Notes: a model not told the origin generated them from the sequence alone. A stretch of 64,000 bases of DNA from Acuticoccus sp. MNP-M23 (GCF_031195445.1 NZ_CP133480.1:806001-870000), one strand, 5' to 3'. Numbered from the stretch's first letter, positions 1 to 8,194 are shown. Program-made: numbers and translations.

Positions 1-1039
1 TGCCGATCGCGCCGTCTTGAAAATTGTGTGCACGGGCGGCGACGATCTCGTCGTAAAGGGCGGATTCGTCGAACTGGCGTTCCAGCGAAACCAGCGTCGG
101 CATCGCGGCTGCGGTGTTGGCGCTCGCCATGTCCATCACCGGCCCGCACGGGTTGTGAAGGCTGGCGCCCACGCCGAACGCGGCTGCAAGATGGCCGATC
201 CGCACCACCTCGCGCGGGCCGCCGGCCAGAATGATGTCGGGCATGACGATGTCGTAGGTGCCGCCCACCACAAAGGGCAGGAACTCGGCAAGGTTCCCGG
301 CGCTTTCGGCGCCTGCCGTCACCACGCCGAGCGCGCTCGCCTGCGGGCGAAGTGCTGCCAGCGCCGGCCGGTTGGCCGCCGTCTCGGCCACCGGCTCCTC
401 GAACCAGCTCACCCCGCACCCGGCGGCCGCCTCCAGCATGGCCGCCGCCTCGTCAGCGCGGAAGCGGGAATGGCAGTCGATCTGTACGCCAACGCCGGAA
501 GGCACGGCCTGCGTTACGGCCCTGATGCGCGAAAGCCCGTCCGCCAGCAGCGCCTCGCGGGCCGCATCATCGGTTGCCGCCGCAGTCACCGCGTCGAACG
601 GGGCAAGTTTCACGGCGGTGTAGCCGGCGGAAGCCGCCTTTCGCGCGCGGGCGGCAAATTCCTGCGGCGTGCGGGACAGCGTGCCACGATTGATGTTGGC
701 ATAGGCCGGCACCTTGTGCCGGAACGCGCCACCAAGGAGCGCGTGGACCGGCAGGCCGGTCCGCCGGCCGGAAAGATCGAGAGCGGCCTGTTCCAGTCCG
801 CTGGCAATGGCCCGGCCGACCGCACCGTCGATCGCCGCGATCACCGCCATCCGCGCAGCCTCGGCGGACGTTGCGCCCGCCGCAGCCGCAGCGGCAGGTT
901 CGACCGCCGCCAGCACGGCAGCAGTTTCGCGGTTGAGTGTCGCCTCGCCGATGCCGACCCAGCCGTCCGGCCCGGTCAGGCGCAGCACGATCCAGTCTGT
1001 CTTGTCCGAAACGTGGACTGTGAAGACATCGAGCTGCAT
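1..1039 (-). CDS. Enolase-superfamily (mandelate racemase/muconate lactonizing) enzyme, C-terminus beyond window
   Basis: The reading frame is open from an ATG at 1039 to the left edge, giving 346 codons; the missing part should be short because the sequence is already in the C-terminal barrel region. The N-terminal capping domain contains GWVGIGEATLNRE (about residues 26-38). The barrel carries a candidate Lys (AVKLAP, K144), the three acidic Mg ligands (QIDCHSRF D188, WFEEPV around E214, TAGAES E245) and a His in SLHNPCGP (about 305). These support an acid-sugar dehydratase or cycloisomerase of the mandelate racemase subgroup; the substrate cannot be read from the sequence. It is divergent from the split UxaA-type dehydratase, so the two may share a sugar-acid substrate or pathway. 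This frame is easy to miss because a 493-codon antisense frame covers it. Confidence 0.85.
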   Translation of the reverse strand, partial: MQLDVFTVHVSDKTDWIVLRLTGPDGWVGIGEATLNRETAAVLAAVEPAAAAAAGATSAEAARMAVIAAIDGAVGRAIASGLEQAALDLSGRRTGLPVHALLGGAFRHKVPAYANINRGTLSRTPQEFAARARKAASAGYTAVKLAPFDAVTAAATDDAAREALLADGLSRIRAVTQAVPSGVGVQIDCHSRFRADEAAAMLEAAAGCGVSWFEEPVAETAANRPALAALRPQASALGVVTAGAESAGNLAEFLPFVVGGTYDIVMPDIILAGGPREVVRIGHLAAAFGVGASLHNPCGPVMDMASANTAAAMPTLVSLERQFDESALYDEIVAARAHNFQDGAIG

Positions 1040-1070
1040 CGCGGCGCCTTTGCGGTCTGCGGGCATTCTT

Positions 1071-1085
1071 GCAAGCATTGCTTGC
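1071..1085. promoter_or_regulatory. Palindromic operator candidate between divergent sugar-acid genes
   Basis: GCAAGC-ATT-GCTTGC is a perfect inverted repeat with 6-base arms. It lies 31 bases upstream of the leftward enolase-like gene and about 60 bases upstream of the rightward SAF-domain gene. The ten bases CTTGCGAGGA at 1081-1090, overlapping its right arm, recur at 1131-1140, where they supply the ribosome binding site of the rightward gene. A repressor site serving both directions is an inference from symmetry and position. Confidence 0.45.
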
Positions 1086-1147
1086 GAGGACCTCTATTGA
1101 GGCACAATGCTTCGCATCTGTGCAACATGTCTTGCGAGGAACAGCCT

Positions 1148-1498
1148 GTGACTCACGCCACCACCACGCCGAAAGCCCCGCAGTGGGATGCCATCCGCCT
1201 CACGCGGGCGGACACCGTGGCCACCGCGCTGCGACCGCTGGGGGCCGGAGACCAGCCCCGCGTGGTGGACGAAGCCGGCACGGCGGTGGCCGCACCAATG
1301 CTGATTTCGGCCATCCCGCGCGGCCACAAATTTGCCCTCGGTCCCATTGCCGCCGGCGAAACCGTGCTGAAATATGGGGCGCCCATCGGCGCAGCCACCG
1401 CCGCCATTGCAGCAGGCGCCCACGTCCACCTGCACAATCTGGAAGGCTTTGCCGGCCGCGCCGCGCGCCGTTCCGCGGCCGGAGCAGACGCCGCATGA
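1148..1498 (+). CDS. SAF-domain small subunit of UxaA-family dehydratase
   Basis: This 116-residue protein corresponds to the N-terminal SAF domain of altronate/galactarate dehydratases (UxaA, GarD), with the features HKFALGPIAAGETVLKYG and, near the end, GAHVHLHNLEG. I chose the GTG at 1148 because GAGGA at 1136-1140 sits seven bases upstream; an in-frame ATG at 1127 lacks such a site. The stop overlaps the start of the next gene (ATGA), so the two halves of the enzyme are translationally coupled. Split UxaA-type enzymes include sugar-acid dehydratases and (R)-sulfolactate sulfo-lyase (SuyA/SuyB). The neighbouring enolase-like gene favours a sugar acid, but this is inference. Confidence 0.8.
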   Translation: MTHATTTPKAPQWDAIRLTRADTVATALRPLGAGDQPRVVDEAGTAVAAPMLISAIPRGHKFALGPIAAGETVLKYGAPIGAATAAIAAGAHVHLHNLEGFAGRAARRSAAGADAA

Positions 1499-2667
1499 GC
1501 GCACCGGACACCGCATTTCTCGGCTACACGCGGGCCACAACGCCGCCCGGCGTGCGCAACCATGTTGTCATCCTGTCGCTCAGCGGGCTGGAGCACGGGG
1601 CCGCACGCGCCCTTCACAGGCTGTTTCCGCAAACGGTGCTGGTGGCCTCCACCTACGGGCGCGGCCATGTGGGCGACGATCGCACCTTTCAGCGGCAGAC
1701 CATGGCGGCCCTCGCAACCCACCCCAATACCGGCGCCTGTCTCGTCCTCGGGGCGGACAACGCGATGGTGGCGGACGTGGCCGCTGCACTGGCGCGCGCC
1801 GGCCGCCCGCACGCTGCCCTCTCGCTTCAGGGGATTGGCGAGGACCGGTTCCGCCTGATCGACGAAGGGGCGCGGGCGCTGACGGCGCTCATCCGCACCG
1901 CATCACAGGCGCGGCGCAGCGCGCATCCCGTGTCGGCGCTGTCCATTGCGGTGGAATGTGGCCATTCGGACGCCACCTCCGGCCTTGTCGCCAACCGGCT
2001 GTGCGGACGGCTGATGGAACAGCATGTGGCCGCCGGTGGCCGCGCCGTGTTCAGCGAAACGCTGGAATGGACGGGCACAGACGAAATCCTGTGCGAGCGC
2101 GCCGCATCGCCGGCGGTCGCCGATGCAATCCGCGCCGCCATGGCCCGTCGCCACGCGCTGGCCGCGGCCGCCGGGCATGACGTGCAGGCCGGCAACCCCG
2201 GCCCGCAGAACCACGATGGCGGCATCACCACGCTGGAAGAAAAGTCGCTCGGTGCCATCGCCAAGGGCGGCGACCAGCCCATCAGCGGACTTCTGCGCGA
2301 GGGGGACCCGCTCGGCGGCGCACCCGGCCTCTATCTGATGGACACGCCCTGTTTTTCGCCAGAATCCATCACGTCCATGGTGGCAGGCGGCGCGCAGCTC
2401 GCCCTCTTCACCACCGGCGCCGGCAACCCCTACGTCTCCGCCCTCGCCCCGACCTTGAAGGTGAGCGCAAACCCCGACACGGCCGCCCGCCTCACCGGGC
2501 AGATCGACTTTGACGCAAGCCCGGTGGTCACGGGCCACGCGCCGCTGGACGCCTTGATCCCGCCTCTGGCGGCGCTGGTGGCCGAGACGGCAAGTGGAAC
2601 CCTCACCCACGGCGAAGCGGCCGGCGAAGGCACGGAAAGCATCAGCCGCCTCGGCGCTTCCATCTGA
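1495..2667 (+). CDS. UxaA-family dehydratase large subunit (altronate/galactarate dehydratase-like)
   Basis: This 390-residue catalytic part of a UxaA/GarD-type Fe(II)-dependent dehydratase contains the family signature CGHSDATSG (about residues 155-163) and the conserved stretch NPGPQNHDGGITTLEEKSLG (about 240-259). Its N-terminal GYTRATTPPGVRNHVVIL matches the usual start of the UxaA C-domain. It overlaps the SAF-domain gene by four bases. Together they should remove water from a hexonate or hexarate to give a 2-keto-3-deoxy acid. The exact substrate is open (altronate, galactarate, or a SuyB-like lyase reaction). Confidence 0.85.
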   Translation: MSAPDTAFLGYTRATTPPGVRNHVVILSLSGLEHGAARALHRLFPQTVLVASTYGRGHVGDDRTFQRQTMAALATHPNTGACLVLGADNAMVADVAAALARAGRPHAALSLQGIGEDRFRLIDEGARALTALIRTASQARRSAHPVSALSIAVECGHSDATSGLVANRLCGRLMEQHVAAGGRAVFSETLEWTGTDEILCERAASPAVADAIRAAMARRHALAAAAGHDVQAGNPGPQNHDGGITTLEEKSLGAIAKGGDQPISGLLREGDPLGGAPGLYLMDTPCFSPESITSMVAGGAQLALFTTGAGNPYVSALAPTLKVSANPDTAARLTGQIDFDASPVVTGHAPLDALIPPLAALVAETASGTLTHGEAAGEGTESISRLGASI

Positions 2668-2924
2668 GATGCCGATCAGCGTAACCGGCGGCAGACGCAG
2701 GACAGGGTCGCACGGCAGGTTTGGTGAATTCGGCCGGAGGGTTTAGCCCTACTATCCGTCCTGATCCGAACTCACCGAACGTATCTGCCCATGTCCAGTC
2801 CACGCCGCGCGGACCCGCTCGTCCGTCCCTCGAATGCCGGCTGCGCGCCTCCCCACCGGGCAGTCCGCCGGGAGCAAGACCGCTGAACGCCCCTTCCCCC
2901 GCCGGCAGTGTCGGCCCGCTCGGG

Positions 2925-4328
2925 GTGCCGCAGAGCCGCACGAGCGGCGCCTCGCCCCTCGTCGGACTGCTGATCGTCCTCGTCACCCTCCTTGTCGTGA
3001 TTTCAGACTGGGGCGGTTCGGCGTTCGTCGGCATGGTGACCCCCGTCGCAACGGTGGCGCTGGCGCTGGTGCTTGCGTTCAAGGTGCGTGCGGCGCGGCT
3101 GGCTTTCATTCTTGCTGCGGCCGGGCTTACCGTCGCCGTCGCCATTTTGCATGACGATTGGCAGGATGACGTCCTGCGCGGCCTCGGCGTTACCGCCTTC
3201 ATCGTGGCGTTCTTCTCGGCGCTCGCCACGTTGCGCAACGCTGCGCAGACTTCACCCGCCATCCGCACCTGCGGTGCCTTTCTGGCCAGCCAGCCGCCAG
3301 GGCGGCGCTATGCGGCGCTTTCGGTCGGCGGGCAGCTTTTCTCGTTGCTGCTCAACTACGGCGCCATAGCGCTTCTGGGGAGCCTCGCCGCCACCAGCGC
3401 AAGGGAAGAGCCGGACCTCGAAATCCGCACCATTCGCCTGCGCCGGATGCTCCTTGCGATCCAGCGCGCCATGGTGTCGACGCTGCCATGGTCGCCGCTG
3501 TCCTTTTCCATCGCCATCTCCACGGCGCTCATTCCGGGCACGGCGTGGGCAAGCGTCGTGGTCCCGAGCCTCGTTTCCGGCCTCATTCTGGTCGGCACCG
3601 GCTATGCCATGGACACGCTGTTCAAGCCCCGCCTCAACCGCCCGCGCCCGCAGCCGCGCAAGGTCGAGGGCGGCTGGAGTTCGCTCTACCCGCTGTTGAT
3701 GCTGCTCGCGATCCTGTTCGGGCTGGTCGGTGTCCTGCATGTGGCAACGGGCGTGCGCACCGTGGGCGTCGTCACGCTGGTGGTGCCGCTGGTCTCACTC
3801 CTGTGGATTGGCGCGCAGGCGGAGCCCGGCAACCGGGTCCGCCACATGGTCAGCCGCTCGCGTGAGTATGTGCGCAGCGAATTGCCGAGCTACCGCGGCG
3901 AGATCACGCTGTTGTCGATGGCAGGCTACATCGGCACGCTCGGCGGCGTTCTCCTTGCGCCATGGATCGCCGAAGCCGGGATCAGCTTCGAAACGATCCC
4001 GACCGCGGCCATTCTGGTCGGGCTGATCTGGATCTTCCCCATCGCGGGGCAGTTTGCGATGAACCCGCTTCTGGCAGCCTCTCTCCTGTTGCCGCTGTTG
4101 CCCACGCCAGCCGCCATGGGCATCTCCCCCACGGCCTTGCAGGTGGCGGTCACGGCAGGCTGGGCGCTGACCGGCGCGTGTTCGCCGTTCACCGCAACTA
4201 CAATCATCACCGGCTCGTTTGCCGACAAGAGCGCATGGCATGTGGGCCTTCGCTGGAATGGCCTCTACACGGTGCTGTGCGCCCTTGTCCTGTCCGGCTG
4301 GGTGCTGGTCTACGCCTACGTGCTCTGA
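2925..4328 (+). CDS. Multi-pass inner-membrane protein of unknown family
   Basis: This is a very hydrophobic protein with roughly ten or more predicted membrane segments (from PLVGLLIVLVTLLVVI to the C-terminal VLCALVLSGWVLVYAYVL). Towards the C-terminus it has FAMNPLLAASLLLPLLP followed by GWALTGACSPFTATTII. A Pro/Gly-rich segment next to a small-residue motif of this kind recalls ion-transporter-superfamily carriers, but I do not recognise the family. The frame is open back to 2721 (TTG), but the residues between there and about 2925 are Pro/Arg/Ser-rich and look non-coding, so the GTG at 2925 is the more likely start; neither start has a strong ribosome binding site. The 3' end overlaps the convergent DUF2239 gene by 13 bases. 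Confidence 0.65.
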   Translation: MPQSRTSGASPLVGLLIVLVTLLVVISDWGGSAFVGMVTPVATVALALVLAFKVRAARLAFILAAAGLTVAVAILHDDWQDDVLRGLGVTAFIVAFFSALATLRNAAQTSPAIRTCGAFLASQPPGRRYAALSVGGQLFSLLLNYGAIALLGSLAATSAREEPDLEIRTIRLRRMLLAIQRAMVSTLPWSPLSFSIAISTALIPGTAWASVVVPSLVSGLILVGTGYAMDTLFKPRLNRPRPQPRKVEGGWSSLYPLLMLLAILFGLVGVLHVATGVRTVGVVTLVVPLVSLLWIGAQAEPGNRVRHMVSRSREYVRSELPSYRGEITLLSMAGYIGTLGGVLLAPWIAEAGISFETIPTAAILVGLIWIFPIAGQFAMNPLLAASLLLPLLPTPAAMGISPTALQVAVTAGWALTGACSPFTATTIITGSFADKSAWHVGLRWNGLYTVLCALVLSGWVLVYAYVL

Positions 4329-4945
4329 GCCGCCGCGGTCTCCGCCGCCGCGCCCAGCGGCGCAGCGAGGCGCGCAAGGTAGGTGCGCACGTCCGCCGGC
4401 CAGTCCGCCATCAACGTGTTGAAGCGGGCGATGTCGGCGGCAAAGAGTGCCCGCGTCGCCTCCTCGTAATTGGGACGGTCGCCGGCGAGCACTGTCATCG
4501 CATGGTAGGTTGTATCCTGCGCAGCGCGGGCAGTGTCGGCGCCCGCGGTGCCGCGGCGCTTCTCATCGATCAGGCGCCGTAGCGTGGCAGAGGCGCCGCC
4601 CTTCTGGGCACCAAGCCAGTCCCAGTGGCGGGGCAGCAGCGTCACCTCCCGTGCAACCACGCCGAGCTTCGGCCGGCCCCGCCGCCCGGACGCCGCGGGC
4701 GCATCCGCCCCGGCGCTCTTGCCGGAAGCACCCGCCAGCCGGGCCGCAATTTCCTCCCGGTCGCCGCGCACATCCACATCGATGACGGCGCCTGTGGCGT
4801 CGTCCAGCACCAGTAGCCCGGTCTCTCCCGCATCACCGGCCGCTTTCACGCAAAGCGCGACCTCAAGCAGCGCGCCTTCCGCAACCATCCGCCCGCCAGC
4901 AAACGCTGCGGCCGCCCTGTTCCATTCTTCCGCCAACGAACTCAC
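4316..4945 (-). CDS. DUF2239 family protein
   Basis: This 209-residue protein matches DUF2239: a central GRRGRPKLGVVAREVTLLP (about residues 86-104) followed by RHWDWLGAQKGGASATLRRL, and a helical C-terminal half (DTTYHAMTVLAGDRPNYEEA). The function of the family is unknown. GRPK followed by a basic helix recalls DNA-associated tails, but no classic DNA-binding fold is evident. It has its own promoter region with two near-identical 10-base palindromes, suggesting tight regulation or autoregulation. It appears monocistronic and converges on the membrane-protein gene. Confidence 0.8.
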   Translation of the reverse strand: MSSLAEEWNRAAAAFAGGRMVAEGALLEVALCVKAAGDAGETGLLVLDDATGAVIDVDVRGDREEIAARLAGASGKSAGADAPAASGRRGRPKLGVVAREVTLLPRHWDWLGAQKGGASATLRRLIDEKRRGTAGADTARAAQDTTYHAMTVLAGDRPNYEEATRALFAADIARFNTLMADWPADVRTYLARLAAPLGAAAETAAAQST

Positions 4946-4969
4946 TCCTGATAGATCCAGAAGGGCTTT

Positions 4970-5008
4970 TACCCGGGTATAATCAGCGTTGTCAATTCTA
5001 CCCGGATA
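4970..5008. promoter_or_regulatory. Paired palindromes upstream of the DUF2239 gene
   Basis: TACCCGGGTA at 4970-4979 is a perfect palindrome, and TACCCGGATA at 4999-5008 repeats it with one change. Their centres are 29 bases apart, close to a whole number of helical turns. AT-rich bases (taat, ttat) follow each, in an otherwise very GC-rich region. They sit 25-63 bases upstream of the DUF2239 start and 105 or more bases upstream of the rightward TRAP operon. This is the layout of an operator pair for a dimeric repressor; the regulator is not in the window. Confidence 0.5.
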
Positions 5009-5112
5009 TTATTTTTGCCGCCAGCGCGACGGCGGCGCTGGCATCGTCTGTGCATGAATGCAGCGTGCGCCGGCCTTCCAGCCGGCATCAGGCCTCACCG
5101 AACCGGATACCC

Positions 5113-6177
5113 ATGCCCATGACCATTCTTCGTGCTGCCACACGCCTCGCCGCTGCCGGGGGCATGCTTGCAACCCTCGGGCAGGCTGGCGCGCTTGCTG
5201 CGGATGTCGACCTGCGCGTCCTCGGCTGGTACGGCAACCAACCCCAGCAGCAGGACATCGAAGCCCCGTTCTGGAAGGGGCTCGAAGAGCGGACCGATGG
5301 CACGTTCTCTGCGCAGTTCCGCACCATCGACGAGCTTGGCCTGACCGGCTTCGAGGCGCTGCGCACCCTGCAGACCGGCGCGTTCGACGTGGTCTCGATC
5401 CAGGTGTCCCACGTCAGCGGTGACGATCCGCTGTTCATGGGCGCTGACCTGCCGGGCCTGTCCTACACCTTCGACGAGCTTGGCGAACTGCTCGAAGCCT
5501 ACAGCCCCGTGCTCGACGCACGCCTGCAGGAGCGTTACGGCGCCAAGCTCATGGCGGTCTGGGCCTACCCGCCGCAGATTCTTTTCTGCAAGGGCGACAT
5601 CACCAGCCTGAAGGATCTCGCGGGCCAGAAGGTGCGCGTCTCCAGCGCGTTCAGCGCAGCGGCGGTCGAGGAATTCGGCGGCGCTTCGATCACGCTGGCC
5701 GGCCCGGAAGTGTATCAGGCACTCCTGCAGGGCGTGGCGGACTGTTCGGCCACCGGCAGCGTCTACGGCAACGTCAACGGTTGGCACGAGGTGACGGACA
5801 CGCTCTATCCGGTGCCGCTGGGCGGTTCGGGCGTCGCGATCCACACCATCCGGCTCGACAGCTGGAACAAGCTCACGCCCGAACAGCAGGAGGTGCTGAC
5901 CGCGGAAATGAAAGAGCTCGGCGATGCTCTGTGGCAGATGGGCGTTGACGACAACCAGGACGGCATCAACTGCAACATCGGCGCCGAGCCCTGCAAGAAC
6001 GGCATCGTCGGCAAGATGAGCCTCCTCGAAGTTACCGACGAGGGCCGCGCCGAAATGAAGGCCGCGCTCGAAAACGTCATTCTGCCCACCTGGGTCGAGC
6101 AGTGCGAGCGCGTCGTCGACGACTGCCGCGCCCAGTGGAACGAGACCGTCGGCAAGATCCTCGACATCCAGCTCTGA
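5113..6177 (+). CDS. dctP: TRAP transporter solute-binding protein (DctP family)
   Basis: This 354-residue periplasmic receptor of a TRAP transporter has a Sec signal peptide (MPMTILRAATRLAAAGGML..., Ala-X-Ala-like site near AGALAA). DctP features include QTGAFDVVSIQ, ADLPGLSYTFDE and the ligand-contact region LKDLAGQKVRVSSAF (about residues 177-191). The C-terminal quarter is rich in Cys (INCNIGAEPCKNG, EQCERVVDDCRAQW), which may form disulfides. ATG 5113 or 5119 gives the correct signal peptide. It is the first gene of a transport operon and is followed by two stem-loops before the small permease gene. The downstream AllA-like and PuuE-like genes suggest a ureide or related N-containing substrate, but this is inference. 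Confidence 0.88.
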   Translation: MPMTILRAATRLAAAGGMLATLGQAGALAADVDLRVLGWYGNQPQQQDIEAPFWKGLEERTDGTFSAQFRTIDELGLTGFEALRTLQTGAFDVVSIQVSHVSGDDPLFMGADLPGLSYTFDELGELLEAYSPVLDARLQERYGAKLMAVWAYPPQILFCKGDITSLKDLAGQKVRVSSAFSAAAVEEFGGASITLAGPEVYQALLQGVADCSATGSVYGNVNGWHEVTDTLYPVPLGGSGVAIHTIRLDSWNKLTPEQQEVLTAEMKELGDALWQMGVDDNQDGINCNIGAEPCKNGIVGKMSLLEVTDEGRAEMKAALENVILPTWVEQCERVVDDCRAQWNETVGKILDIQL

Positions 6178-6184
6178 GCCGCGC

Positions 6185-6267
6185 GCCGGGGCCTCCCGGC
6201 GACGGATCGACACTCGGGCGCGGGCCTTTGCCCAACCCCTTGAGGGCGTCTCCGAGAGGGGGCGCCC
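6185..6267 (+). promoter_or_regulatory. Two stem-loops between TRAP receptor and permease genes
   Basis: The first hairpin is GCCGGG-GCCT-CCCGGC (6185-6200), starting just after the receptor stop codon. The second is a 10-pair stem (6244-6253 with 6258-6267, two G-U pairs in RNA) closed by a GAGA loop of the GNRA type. Hairpins here would protect the receptor mRNA from 3' decay or partly terminate transcription, giving more receptor than permease. That role is inferred from position. Confidence 0.6.
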
Positions 6268-6295
6268 GTCTCTCTTTCAAGCGGAACACAACGCC

Positions 6296-6895
6296 ATGAA
6301 CGGGCTCGACCACGCCATCGAGAAGGTGACGCGCACCTTGTGCATTGCAGGCGGGTGGGTGCTGATCGCACTCTCGCTGGCCACCGTGGCGAGCGCGATC
6401 CTGCGCAAGTTCTTCGGCACCAGCCTTCAGGGCGTCGACGAGTATGGCGGATACATTCTGGCCGTCGTCGCCGCCATCGGCTTTTCCCATGCGCTGGTGA
6501 AACGCGCCCATGTGCGCATCGAACTCCTGCGCCAGCCCCTGCCGCCGCGCGCGCAGGCGCTGGTGGACCTGTTTGCGCTACTCGCGCTCCTCTTCACCGC
6601 AATCGTTTTGGTGTGGGTTGCCATCGGCGTGGTGCGCAGCACGGTGGCAATGGATGCGCTGTCCAACACGCCACTGCGCACACCGCTCGTGATTCCGCAG
6701 TCGATCTGGGCCGGGGCGCTCGGCTTCTTTGCGCTGATCTCACTCATCCTGTTCGTGCGCTGCGTCGCCGCCTTCATCCGCGGCGACATCGACTTCGTGC
6801 GCCGCCGCCTCGGCTCCGAAACGCTCGACGAAGAGATCACGCGCGTGAAGGGCGACCTTGCCGCGCGCGGCACCGCTGAGGAGATCCGCAATTGA
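6296..6895 (+). CDS. dctQ: TRAP transporter small permease (DctQ family)
   Basis: This 199-residue protein has the four hydrophobic segments of DctQ proteins (around residues 15-35, 50-70, 90-115 and 135-160). It contains the typical region LQGVDEYGGYILAVVAAIGFSHALVKRAHVRIELL between segments 1 and 3. It acts as the accessory subunit of the DctM channel in the inner membrane. Its stop overlaps the start of the large-permease gene by four bases, so the two are co-translated. Confidence 0.88.
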   Translation: MNGLDHAIEKVTRTLCIAGGWVLIALSLATVASAILRKFFGTSLQGVDEYGGYILAVVAAIGFSHALVKRAHVRIELLRQPLPPRAQALVDLFALLALLFTAIVLVWVAIGVVRSTVAMDALSNTPLRTPLVIPQSIWAGALGFFALISLILFVRCVAAFIRGDIDFVRRRLGSETLDEEITRVKGDLAARGTAEEIRN

Positions 6896-8184
6896 GCGCG
6901 TCCCTCCTTTATTTCGGTGCCATCCTCGTGGTGCTCGGCACCAGCGTCTACGTGGGTGCGGCGCTGGTGATGCTCGCCTTCGGGGCGGATGCGATGTCGC
7001 TCGGCATCCTGCCCAACATGGTGGGCAACATCGTGTGGAGCACGATGAATTCCTACATTCTCATTGCCGTCCCGCTGTTCGTGCTGCTCGGCGAAATCCT
7101 CTCGCTGAGCGGCGTGGCGGACCGGATGTATCGCAGCCTTGCCAACTGGGTCGGCTGGCTGCCGGGGGGCCTCGTCCACGCCAACATTGCCACCTGCGCG
7201 CTGTTTGCTGCGGCCTCCGGCTCCAGCGTCGCCACGGCGGCAACCATCGGCACCGTGGCACAGCCGACGCTCCTGCGCCTCGGCTACGACCAGAAGCTGG
7301 TGCTGGGCTCGATCGCAGCAGGCGGGACGCTCGGCATCCTCATTCCGCCGTCAATCAACATCATCATCTACGGCGCCCTCACCAACACCTCCATCGGCCG
7401 CCTGTTCGCCGCCGGCATCCTGCCGGGCATCGTCCTTGCCATCACCATGTCGCTGATCGTGATCGTCATCTCGCTCATCAAGGGCTCCAAGGCCGAAAAG
7501 CTGGAAGACCAGCTGACGCTAGCCCAGCGGATCCGCTCGCTGGTCAACATCCTGCCGGTGATGTTCGTTTTCGCGATGGTGATGGGCAGCATCTATCTCG
7601 GCATCGCGACACCCACCGAGGCCGCCGCCATCGGCATCCTGGCAGCGCTGCTGCTGGCCGCGCTCAACGGCACCTTGTCCATCAGGATGCTGCACACGGC
7701 GTTTGAGTCCGCCCTCAAGACCACGGCCATGATCCTCCTCGTGATCGTCGGCGCGTTCATTCTCAATTTCCAGCTCAGCGTTACCGGGGTGCCGCAGGAT
7801 TTTGCCAACTGGGTCGTCTCGCTCGACCTCGGCAAATATGGGACGATCTGGCTGCTGGTGCTGTTCTACGCGGTGCTCGGCTGCTTCCTCGAAGCGGTCG
7901 CCATGCTGGTGACCACCATTGCCGTCGTCTACCCGCTCGTCATCGCGCTGGGGTTCGATCCGGTGTGGTTCGGCATCTTCATCATCGTTTTGATGGAGAT
8001 GGCGCTGATCACTCCGCCGGTGGGGCTCAACCTGTTTGTGGTGCAGAATATCCGCATCAAGCAGGGCAGCATTCTGGACGTTTACATCGGTGTCCTGCCA
8101 TTTGTGCTGGCGATGGTGATCTTCCTCGCCATCCTCATCTACGTGCCGCAGCTTGCGCTGTGGCTTCCTTCGGTTCTCTTCTGA
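6892..8184 (+). CDS. dctM: TRAP transporter large permease (DctM family)
   Basis: This 430-residue protein with about 12 hydrophobic segments is the Na+- or H+-driven carrier subunit. DctM hallmarks include AASGSSVATAATIGTVAQP (about residues 108-126), GGTLGILIPPSINIIIYG (about 144-161), TPTEAAAIG and the C-terminal ITPPVGLNLFVVQNI. Translation starts at TTG 6892, overlapping the dctQ stop, with GAGGAG eight bases upstream. With the two preceding genes it makes a complete TRAP system. Confidence 0.9.
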   Translation: MSASLLYFGAILVVLGTSVYVGAALVMLAFGADAMSLGILPNMVGNIVWSTMNSYILIAVPLFVLLGEILSLSGVADRMYRSLANWVGWLPGGLVHANIATCALFAAASGSSVATAATIGTVAQPTLLRLGYDQKLVLGSIAAGGTLGILIPPSINIIIYGALTNTSIGRLFAAGILPGIVLAITMSLIVIVISLIKGSKAEKLEDQLTLAQRIRSLVNILPVMFVFAMVMGSIYLGIATPTEAAAIGILAALLLAALNGTLSIRMLHTAFESALKTTAMILLVIVGAFILNFQLSVTGVPQDFANWVVSLDLGKYGTIWLLVLFYAVLGCFLEAVAMLVTTIAVVYPLVIALGFDPVWFGIFIIVLMEMALITPPVGLNLFVVQNIRIKQGSILDVYIGVLPFVLAMVIFLAILIYVPQLALWLPSVLF

Positions 8185-8194
8185 CAGGACGGCC

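Noticed and set aside
17-1498. A 493-codon rightward frame covering the first 1.5 kb
   Set aside because: Only its last 116 codons (from 1148) look like a protein. The first part is Arg/His-rich antisense of the enolase-superfamily gene.
2721-2924. N-terminal extension of the membrane protein
   Set aside because: Pro/Arg/Ser-rich and unlike a membrane-protein N-terminus; kept only as an alternative start.
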